Assembly: GCA_039809405.1 (NCBI GenBank)
Contig: JBDHUX010000054.1
Location: forward strand, 1 to 6,324
Direction: 5' to 3'
DNA: 6,324 nucleotides
Source of the DNA: JBDHUX01 sp039809405
Lineage (GTDB): Bacteria > Patescibacteriota > Gracilibacteria > Absconditabacterales > Absconditicoccaceae
Part shown: piece after piece, positions 1 to 6,230 of the stretch
Numbering within the stretch: position 1 is the stretch's first letter
Layout of the letters: each line of letters begins with the position of its first letter
The notes under the pieces: model-generated
What the model saw: the letters and a program-made list of their open reading frames with translations, nothing else
The model's database searches: none
Told to the model about the DNA's origin: nothing
Made by a program: the position numbers and the translations under genes

Positions 1-42
1 CCTATGAAAAGATTACAAGAACAATTATCTAAACCTCAATAG
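1..42 (+). CDS. 3' end of an unidentified gene
   Basis: The first 14 codons of the window in frame 1 read PMKRLQEQLSKPQ and stop at TAG (40-42). The lysine/glutamine-rich tail looks like an ordinary charged C-terminus. Nothing in 13 residues identifies a family, and the gene could equally be a chance open frame because the upstream part lies outside the window. No terminator hairpin is visible directly after it. The next candidate start on this strand is 61 bp downstream (ATG at 103). Confidence 0.35.
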   Translation, partial: PMKRLQEQLSKPQ

Positions 43-102
43 TATTATTCATGCACACAACCTGAGTGAAATCTACATCTTATTTTAACTGCATATACTC
101 TT

Positions 103-604
103 ATGCTTGATAAAATAGAGATTATAGAGCTACAGAAAACCGATAATATTACGAGTTTTAGAGAACATCGTAAGGCATTGACATCACTGTTTTGACACGA
201 GAGATTACCTAGTAACAATATACAAGATATACCATTATAAAATATATGACAAATTTCATATCATAAGTTGTCAAAATAAGATAACTCAACTTTTATCAAA
301 ATATTGACTTGAAGATATAAAAGAAACTCACAATTTCTATACATTTCTATGTCCATCTCACAAAGAGAAAACTCCATCGTGTAGGATCTCAAAAACCAAA
401 TGAATTTATAAGTGTTTTGGTTGTGGTAGGTGATGACCTATCCCTATTTTACTCTATAAGTTAAAATACTGATACAACGACAAATACACATTTAAGAATT
501 GGTATAAGATAGAAAAAGATTTAGATAGTTTTATTGCTGATTGATCTGACACAAAGATTGACTACAGTAGAGAAAATATCTATCTGCAAGATGATAAAGA
601 CTAA
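103..604 (+). pseudogene. Broken CHC2 zinc-finger gene (DnaG N-terminal type), frameshifted
   Basis: In frame 2, read with TGA as Gly, the sequence encodes a CHC2 zinc finger. It has CPSH at 350-361, then KEKTPS, 17 residues after the His, then CFGCG at 413-427, which gives C-x2-H-x17-C-x2-C. This is the spacing and wording of the DNA primase DnaG zinc-binding domain, which recognises template DNA. The helix before it (KITQLLSKYGLEDI) also fits the family. The frame ends at TAA 602-604, about 60 residues after the finger, so there is no Toprim catalytic domain. Frame 2 is open from 128 but has no ATG, GTG, TTG or CTG start. A good ATG start lies in frame 1 at 103 (MLDKIEIIELQKTDNITSF...) and that frame stops at TAA 238-240. 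Removing one base near 235-240 would join them into one protein of about 166 residues. I infer a frameshifted gene, or an assembly indel. A standalone zinc-finger protein with a non-standard start is the alternative. Six in-frame TGA codons lie in the frame-2 part. Confidence 0.6.
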
Positions 605-742
605 ACTCATAGGTGGTTTGAGATAGACGATTTAGATCTTCCATTTTAAGGAAATGCTGAAAAACTATCAAAGTGATTCTAAACTATCAATACTATAATT
701 TACTATGATAATCCAATTTGTTCTTTCAAAGAGCATTCCCCG

Positions 743-798
743 AGGAAACGATACGATGATATATTTTGTTTAAATTATGAGATTTTGTATCGTTTCCT
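743..798. repeat. 12-bp perfect inverted repeat with 32-nt spacer
   Basis: The arms aggaaacgatac (743-754) and gtatcgtttcct (787-798) are exact reverse complements, and a G-T pair could extend the stem by one base. The spacer is AT-rich. There is no T-run after the right arm, so it is not a standard rho-independent terminator. It ends about 10 bp before the -35 box of the HIT promoter, so it could be an operator-like site, a remnant of a small mobile element, or a structured RNA end from the upstream region. Confidence 0.55.
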
Positions 799-808
799 TA
801 AGCAATAC

Positions 809-836
809 TTGAAATGTATCTATACAAAATTATAAT
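809..836 (+). promoter_or_regulatory. Sigma70-type promoter of the HIT gene
   Basis: A near-consensus -35 box TTGAAA (809-814) and a perfect -10 box TATAAT (831-836) are separated by 16 bp. Transcription would begin near 843 and give an A/T-rich 5' leader of about 50 nt before the HIT ATG at 894. No Shine-Dalgarno is visible in that leader. This is the clearest promoter in the window; its use is inferred from the boxes only. Confidence 0.6.
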
Positions 837-893
837 CAGACTATATTTATATAAATTAAAGTATTAATTAAAATAAAAAACTAAATAAAACCC

Positions 894-1289
894 ATGCAAT
901 CAGACTGTATTTTTTGTAAGATAGCTGCAGAGGAGATTCCCAGTTATAAGATATATGAAAACGACTATGTGTATGCATTTCTAGATATGAAACCTCTTCA
1001 CCTATGACATACTTTGGTGATACCCAAAAAACACGAAGATCATTTTTATGAGCTTGATCATACCAATTATAGTGAGTTGATGGATGTAGTTAAGATACTA
1101 TCGCCCGCTATACAAGAAGCTACTTGATCTGCTCGTATAGGTATAGTTATAGAGTGACTTGAGGTGAATCATGTTCATGTCCATCTAGTTCCTATCAATG
1201 AACCATGAGACCTTGATAGTCATAATCGTCATATAGAAAATGAACTTAATATGAAAAAAATTCAATCTAAAATACTAGGCCATATATAA
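894..1289 (+). CDS. HIT-family (histidine triad) nucleotide hydrolase
   Basis: A 131-residue protein when TGA is read as Gly (four in-frame TGA codons). The N-terminus has the family's DCIFCKI...EIPS segment (residues 4-17), whose Cys pair binds zinc in many members. PLHLGHTLVIPKKH follows in the middle, and the catalytic triad HVHVHLVP lies near residues 98-105. The glycine of GHTLVIPK and that of the EGLEVNHVHVH segment are both written TGA. Hint-type HIT proteins hydrolyse nucleoside phosphoramidates and related AMP or dinucleotide substrates in the cytoplasm; the exact substrate cannot be read here. Length is normal for bacterial Hint proteins (about 110-140 aa). The ATG at 894 gives exactly the family N-terminus. 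It has its own strong promoter and a terminator about 60 bp after the TAA, so it appears monocistronic. Confidence 0.95.
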
Positions 1290-1348
1290 ATATATACCCA
1301 TCAGAATTTAGTAAATATTTTCCAATTTATCTGTACATGACAAGATCT

Positions 1349-1373
1349 CGTAATTACAAAATTACGGTTTTTT
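1349..1373 (+). terminator. Rho-independent terminator after the HIT gene
   Basis: A perfect 7-bp stem, cgtaatt (1349-1355) and aattacg (1360-1366), closes a 4-nt loop and is followed by G and six T residues (1368-1373). It lies 60 bp downstream of the HIT stop. The stem is AT-rich, as expected for this genome. The opposite strand lacks a T-run after the stem, so it should not serve the converging murE gene. Confidence 0.75.
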
Positions 1374-1418
1374 ATTGAGTCCTATGTCAAGCGTGTATTC
1401 ATATTATTGCCAGTCATA

Positions 1419-1452
1419 ATTTATCACTCAATATTTATCACTCAATATTTAT
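1419..1452. repeat. 14-bp tandem repeat, 2.4 copies
   Basis: The unit atttatcactcaat occurs at 1419-1432 and again, identical, at 1433-1446, and a partial third copy (atttat) ends at 1452. It sits in the gap between the converging HIT and murE genes, just beyond the murE stop, in non-coding DNA. It may be replication slippage; I see no function. Confidence 0.8.
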
Positions 1453-1473
1453 AGATTTATTTATTATATAAGT

Positions 1474-2817
1474 CTATTTAATACCCTCTTTCTTTTTCTC
1501 CTCAAGAAATTCTTTCAGTTTGTTCATGTCGTTCCATTCTATAGCGCCATGATTTGTGTATAACTTTCTTTCGTGTCACTTACCAGCTAGCACTACAATA
1601 TCCCTGGGATTTGCTATACTTATAGCAAATTTTAGCGCAAACTCTCTTGTAGGCTGTATAAAGAAATTATCTCCTTCTTTTCTGTTTATGCCTTTAATTA
1701 TATCATTGATAATGGAGATGGTATTTTCCGACATACTATCATCTTCTGTGACTATAACTACATCTGATCACTTATCAACAACTTCTCACATAAGAGGTCT
1801 TTTGTATTTATCTCTTTTGCCAGGAGCTCCAAATAATGTGATGATTTTTCAATTATTATCTTTTTTAATATTGTTAACATAGTTTAGCAGTGATTCCAAA
1901 GCTTTTGGAGTATGACCAAAATCTACTATATAAGTGATCTGATTATCTTCATATATATTTACTCTACCATTTACTGGTTTAAATTTCTCTATACTAGATG
2001 TTATTTTTCCCAAATCTATCCCAAGCTCTATTCACACACTTATAGCAGCAAGTTGATTGTATACATTAAATTTAGCCGGAAGTAAACTCTTTATAGGGTA
2101 CTTTTTGCCTAGATATATTAGATCATAATTTGTACTATTTATCTTTTCTTCTATCTGCTCTCATCTGATGGTGCTACTAAGATTTATACCATAATCTATC
2201 ATCTTATCAAATATCATTTCATCCATCCACTTTCTGCCGTAATCATCGTCTTTTGGCAATACTGCATACTTTGTAGAAAGACTATTTCTAAGCACATTAG
2301 CAAATAATTTCTTCTTTGTGTTTGCGTATTCATTGATATCTTTGTGGAAATCTAGATGTTCCGATGATATATTTGTTAACACTGCACATGAGAATGATAC
2401 TCACTCAAATCTATATTGTGCTAGTCAATGGCTTGATACTTCTACTACAGCATAGTTTATACCTTGATTTTTTGCATCCGATAATAACCTATTTAATTGG
2501 AATACATTTAAAGATGTCATCTTGCTATCATTAAATATTTCCTGAGTTCAAAACTTTATGTTTGCTGTGCTTATCAAGATACAGTTACCCAAATTTGACT
2601 GTATTATATGGTGTATTAGGTTTGCCGTGGTTGTCTTCCCATCGGTTCATGTGACGCCTATTACAAACATCTGTGCACTTGGGTTGCCATATATTACCTT
2701 GGCTATGATACCATTGGACCTGTGCCAAGCTGAGTATAAGAAAGTATTTTTAAAAATAGGAAACCATACTTTGTCTCGAAGTATCACCTTCTTCAATATT
2801 TCTAGTACTTTCCTCAT
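1474..2817 (-). CDS. murE: MurE-type Mur ligase, short CPR form
   Basis: A 447-residue ATP-dependent Mur ligase, read with ten in-frame TGA = Gly codons. MurE adds the third amino acid to UDP-MurNAc-L-Ala-D-Glu in peptidoglycan precursor synthesis. Visible motifs are the P-loop TGTDGKTTT (56-64, first Gly = TGA), VEVSSHGL (125-132), TNISSEHLDFH (148-158), the Y-A-x-x-K lysine that is normally carbamoylated (K168), GRV (284-286), DFGHTPKALE (299-308), FGAPGKRDKYKRPLMGE (329-345) and LAGKGHE (410-416). Only 55 residues precede the P-loop, against about 110 in E. coli MurE, and a TAA directly before the ATG (2817-2815) rules out an N-terminal extension. The usual UDP-binding N-domain is therefore replaced by a short helix ending in IYGNPS; from memory, CPR MurE homologues share this form. 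The DNPR motif that recognises meso-diaminopimelate is EDDS here (358-361), so the added amino acid is uncertain. It diverges from the IMPase gene. Confidence 0.93.
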
Positions 2818-3071
2818 TTATTTCTCGTCTATATATTTATCTAAAATTTACATAATTATCTACATAAAAAGATAATCTGATATTTATATTTTTATAATCA
2901 ATTATCAAACTATTTTATATTTTTTATACAAATATCTTATTGATTTATTTTATTTTTTTTATATAAAATATTATAATCACCACCAAAATTATAAATACTG
3001 ATTATTATGTCAATAGTATTTATCAGACAATATTAGTTTATATTTATATCATTTTACAATATTTAATCCAC
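2818..3071. other. AT-rich divergent intergenic region
   Basis: This 254-bp stretch separates the divergent murE and IMPase genes and is almost entirely A and T. I see no gene on either strand. It must hold promoters for both directions. Plus-strand TATAAT boxes, each followed by CA, occur at 2893-2898 and 2972-2977; the latter lies about 95 bp before the IMPase start but lacks a recognisable -35. On the minus strand a GATAAT-like box lies about 40 bp before murE. None is strong enough to call as a defined promoter. No inverted repeat or riboswitch-like fold was recognised. Confidence 0.5.
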
Positions 3072-3965
3072 ATGGAAAAGCTATATCATGGTATGACATG
3101 ATCATCAATATGAATTGTTCATAAAGAGATGGTTTCTAGAGCAATCAGAGAGATAAGAGATCAGATAGGCAAATTTACCACTTATGACAAAGAAGTAGAT
3201 TATAAAGAAGGCGCCGATCTAGTAACTACTGCTGACTATGCAGCTCAAAAGGTTTATACAGATATGATATCAGAGTGTACTCCGAATGCTGGTATAGTCG
3301 CTGAAGAAAATGAACTACATAAATCTCCACAAAATGGTGAAACTATCTATTATACAATAGACCCAGTCGATGGCACCAAAGCTCTTGTAAGAAAGCAATC
3401 TGATGGCATAGGCACTTTATTTGGTGTAGTGGATACTGTTGATCATGAGATCATATGATCTTATGTCTGAGATGTGATGACGCAAGAGTTGTATTATTAT
3501 CGTCCATGAAGTAATACTGTACATAGACTGGATATCAACAGCCCACATAAAAATAGCATACTATCTTATCAAGATAGAGACACCAAAAGATTGCTTACCC
3601 TTGATGATATTAGAAAATATCCTATGCGAGTAGATAAGATAACTGCTCCATGATGATACCGAAATAATATAGGTATATCCAATGGTAGCATAGGTACCAA
3701 TATGGCAAAACTTTGGAAGTGTGAAGTAGATGCCGTATTGCTCAAAGCTTGAGTTGCTATGCCTTGGGATCGGGTCCCGTGTGCCGGGATAAGTCAAAGG
3801 TTGTGATACATTGCCATCCACATAAATCAACACAATAAATTAGAAGTAAAAGATATGAACGACAACCGATCCCTTGATCCTATGGAAGTACCATATCAAC
3901 TTATAATACATAAAAATGAACTACAAGATGTACTAACTACACTAGATAAAGCAGATATAAAATAA
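3072..3965 (+). CDS. Inositol monophosphatase-family phosphatase
   Basis: A 297-residue protein with nine in-frame TGA = Gly codons. It carries the metal-binding signature of the Mg-dependent, Li-sensitive phosphatase family (IMPase/SuhB, HisN, CysQ). DLVTTADYAAQ lies at 49-59, the acidic GIVAEEN loop at 74-80, IDPVDGTKAL at 96-105 (Asp97, Asp100, Thr102), then GIGTLFGVV, GSYVGDVMTQELYY (129-142), and a C-terminal PWDRVPCAGI (231-240) in place of the usual WDxAAG, with Asp233 as the third metal ligand. These enzymes hydrolyse small phosphate monoesters in the cytoplasm. The exact substrate (inositol phosphate, histidinol phosphate, PAP or another) is not determined by these motifs. The ATG at 3072 is the first in frame; 3093 and 3129 are alternatives. 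The last leaves the known motifs intact but drops the N-terminal helix. There is no Shine-Dalgarno. The next gene begins 32 bp downstream and is probably co-transcribed. Confidence 0.9.
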
Positions 3966-3997
3966 TCTGATTATATTTATTTGTGTAACATTAATTG

Positions 3998-4882
3998 ATG
4001 AACAAAAATAACAGATATAACAAAGAAAATAAATCTATAAGTCCACATCATATATCTTTTGATCCAAGCGATAAAGAAAAAGAACTAAAGGGGTATTTGC
4101 TGAAGCAGTATGACAAATTAGGCTTAACTCAGTACTTTGATTGGGAGTATGTTATAGATTTGAGAGAAGAGTTTTTTACATTACTAAAGGATAAAGATGT
4201 ATGATCTATTGTGGATATATTTCCTCCAATATCATCTTTTCATTTATATGATGACACTCTAGATTATACAAATAAACACGATGAAGTATTTTTCTTATGA
4301 ATAAATTTTGGGAATCGTTATGGCGATATACTTTCTTTGGATGTTTATAGTATGTCATATGATTACAATACTGATAAGTATTCTATAAAACTTTGAGATA
4401 TAGAGATTATGCAATTTTTTAGCAACACCGATCTAAATAAGTTTTTTATAGAGATAAGACTTGTATCAAACAAAGTGATCGACTGATTTAGCCAGAAGAT
4501 TGGTCAAAAAGACAAATACATCAATACAGCAGACGAAATAAGAAAAACTATAATGACACCAGAAATAAAGAAAAAACTCTCTCAATTTGAAAATAAACTA
4601 TATACATATGGACTTGAGAAGTGACAGCGTATTTACTTTATAGATGACAAAATCAAACCAAAAGGCCTACATAAAAATATAAATTGGAACAAACTAGATA
4701 AAACTTCTCTATATATAGAGAAAATTTACCCTGAAAAATGAAAGCTGATCGTATCCAATGGAGTGCAGAAATTTACTCTCAGAATTGATGACCTTTATAA
4801 CATAGGTATCAAGTGATATGATGATATGTCTCATGATAATTGATCCGACGAACGACACAATGACTTTGATGACGAACATTAA
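3998..4882 (+). CDS. Conserved-looking protein of unknown function, 294 aa
   Basis: This long frame contains eight TGA codons read as glycine. Its normal codon use for this genome, its position 32 bp after the IMPase gene and its terminator-backed end support it as real. I do not recognise a family. The protein is soluble-looking, with no signal peptide or membrane segment. It has a lysine/asparagine-rich N-terminus (1-30), a helical acidic segment around 34-66, a beta-rich central part (FFLGINFGNRYGDILSLDVYS, 98-118, broadly), a charged helical region at 175-210, and a C-terminal strand-rich segment, KLIVSNGVQKFTLRIDDLY (249-267). It ends in a very acidic tail rich in Asp, His and Glu (274-294). 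ATG 3998 is preceded by TTG 3995 in frame and by TAA at 3992, so the start is fixed to within one codon. It stops 5 bp before the end of the converging queA gene. Confidence 0.8.
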
Positions 4883-4887
4883 TATCT

Positions 4888-6120
4888 CTAAACAATAAAC
4901 ATAGCATCTCCTAGACTATAAAACTTATAGTCTTTTTCCTTGGCTTCATTATAACATTTTAGTGCTTTATCTAGTCAGATGATACTAGATATCATGATAA
5001 ACAGACTGCTTTTTGGTAGATGAAAATTTGTGATCATCTGATCTACGATCTGTAATTTATAGCCTGGTGTGATGTATATCTTGGTAGTAAAGTTTACTAT
5101 ATCTGGATTTATCATAATTCATCAAATTACATCAGAAACTATCTGATTATCTTCATATCATTTATATCTTTTAATATATTTTCTATAATAATCTACTATA
5201 TTTTTTCATCTTGATTTCCGCCATCTATGGGCATTGTTATCTAGTAATAGATCTACTTGACTGGTTGAAAGGTGTAGGTAAGCAAGTCACAAAGACTCCA
5301 GTGTCCTACAAGTAGTGGTTCCTGTCGCGATTATTTTTTTACCAGAGAGTTTATCTTCATATATTTTTTTGAATATATTTTTTGATACTTGGATAGACTC
5401 TGTGTGTATATCATGAGAGTGTATATCTTGAGTATATATTGCTTGAAATGTACCAAGTCATATATGGAGGGTTACCTTATCTATCTCTACTCATTTGTCT
5501 ACTATATCATTTATTAATTGCTGTGTAAAGTGTAAGGTAGCTGTAGGACTCGCTACAGATCAATATTTTTCTGGATCGGCCGTGATAGGTTGGTATTGGT
5601 CTGTATTTTCTATGTCTTTGATATAGTGTGGCACTGGCATAGATCAATGTTTTTCTAATAATTCAAATATATCTCCATCGTATCTGATCACTTTTGTATT
5701 TCCTATCGTATCTATGACTTCCAATATCTGATCTCCATTGCCTTCCTCTTTGATTATGATCTTGGATCACACAACAAATTTTCATCATGGATGTACTATG
5801 AAAAGATGCTTATCATGATCTATGGATTTTACATAAAACATTTCTCTATCTCTATTTTTGAATAGTTTTCACCTATAGTTTACAAAGAGATGGTTTTTCA
5901 ATTTAAGTCTTGCTTTGATTACCCTTGTGTCGTTGAAGTAGAGCATGCTATTTGTATTTATAATGCCTTTTATATCGTAGAAGTGTTTATGTGAGATAGT
6001 CTGATTTTTTCTATCGTAAACCATCAATTTGCAGTGGTCTGTGGGGGTTGCAAGTTGGTTTGATATATACTCTTCTGGCAGTATAAAGTCGTATGATGAT
6101 AGTTTACTTTGATCTTTCAT
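4888..6120 (-). CDS. queA: S-adenosylmethionine:tRNA ribosyltransferase-isomerase QueA
   Basis: A 410-residue protein with fourteen TGA = Gly codons. QueA transfers and isomerises the ribose of S-adenosylmethionine onto 7-aminomethyl-7-deazaguanine in tRNA, giving epoxyqueuosine at the wobble position. Family motifs run in order: YDFILPEEYISNQLATP (10-26), LMVYDR (32-37), YFNDTRVIKARL (61-72), PHYI (164-167), GSVASPTATLHFTQ (187-200), HIGLGTFQAI (219-228), GTTTCRTLES (267-276), IYITPGYKLQIVD (348-360), NFHLPKSSL (365-373), and the terminal YSLGDAMFI (401-409). It is longer than the E. coli protein (about 356 aa). Most of the excess is about 50 residues between the GTTTCRTLES helix and the IYITPG strand, a position where some long-form QueA proteins also carry extra sequence. 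The ATG at 6120 gives the family N-terminus; its leader is A-rich and has no Shine-Dalgarno. A palindromic repeat lies just upstream. Confidence 0.95.
4913..4937 (+). terminator. Rho-independent terminator for the IMPase-294aa pair, inside queA
   Basis: A perfect 9-bp stem, agactataa (4913-4921) and ttatagtct (4925-4933), closes a 3-nt loop, and the T-run continues to 4937. It lies 30 bp after the plus-strand stop at 4882 and inside the last codons of queA. There its palindrome encodes the conserved DYKFYSL part of the QueA C-terminus. The minus strand has no T-run after the stem, so it should terminate plus-strand transcripts only. Confidence 0.75.
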
Positions 6121-6139
6121 TGTTTTTTGTAATTAGTAA

Positions 6140-6198
6140 GGTCCTTCGTTTCACTCAGGATGACAATACTTTGTCATTCCGAGCTTGTCGATGGATCC
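6140..6198. repeat. ERIC/REP-like imperfect palindromic repeat
   Basis: The left half begins ggtccttcg and ends ctcaggatgacaa (6140-6166). After the loop tact, the right half ttgtcattccgag...ggatcc (6171-6198) is its imperfect reverse complement, with tgacaa/ttgtca closing the loop. The words TCCTTCG, CTCAGGATGACA and TGTCATTCCGAGCTTGTCGA match a palindromic intergenic element I recall from many bacterial phyla, including CPR genomes. It is richer in G+C than the surrounding non-coding DNA. It lies 20 bp upstream of queA and 33 bp after the end of the next minus-strand gene, so a transcript through both genes would contain this hairpin. Confidence 0.75.
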
Positions 6199-6230
6199 AG
6201 TTCACCGATAGTTTCAAACTTTAACTATAA

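Larger units (their letters stand above)
605..893. other. Non-coding or decayed stretch between CHC2 remnant and HIT gene
   Basis: No convincing gene is visible. The frame of the CHC2 remnant continues past its TAA (602) into plausible coding sequence (THRWFEIDDLDLPF, stop at 647; GNAEKLSKGF, stop at 680), then stays open for 50 codons until TAA 833. This pattern could be a decaying gene tail, but in AT-rich DNA with only two stop codons such runs also arise by chance. A 14-codon frame starts at ATG 654 behind an AAGGA and is too short to believe. A short direct repeat, aaactatcaa, occurs at 662-671 and 681-690. The end of the stretch holds an inverted repeat and the HIT promoter, listed separately. 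Confidence 0.45.

Noticed and set aside
51..113. Plus-strand 20-residue frame (MHTTG...)
   Set aside because: Short and overlaps the better start at 103; likely chance in DNA with only two stop codons.
665..736. Minus-strand 23-residue frame behind a GGGGA
   Set aside because: Too short, no recognisable features, and it lies in a stretch without other coding support.
1384..1405. TTGACA word on the minus strand as a promoter
   Set aside because: No -10 box at suitable spacing and no gene downstream on that strand; the HIT terminator lies there.
1556..1882. Plus-strand open frame of 108 codons
   Set aside because: It lies antisense to murE, whose frame carries clear family motifs across the whole stretch; the plus-strand peptide is low-complexity hydrophobic.
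2558..2875. Plus-strand open frame of 105 codons
   Set aside because: Antisense shadow of the murE P-loop region running into AT-rich intergenic DNA; no family features.
3129..3458. Standard-code truncated phosphatase start at 3129
   Set aside because: It is only the part of the IMPase gene between TGA codons; with TGA = Gly the frame extends from 3072 to 3965.
3561..3833. Minus-strand open frame of 90 codons
   Set aside because: Antisense to the IMPase gene, which is supported by motifs on both sides of this interval.
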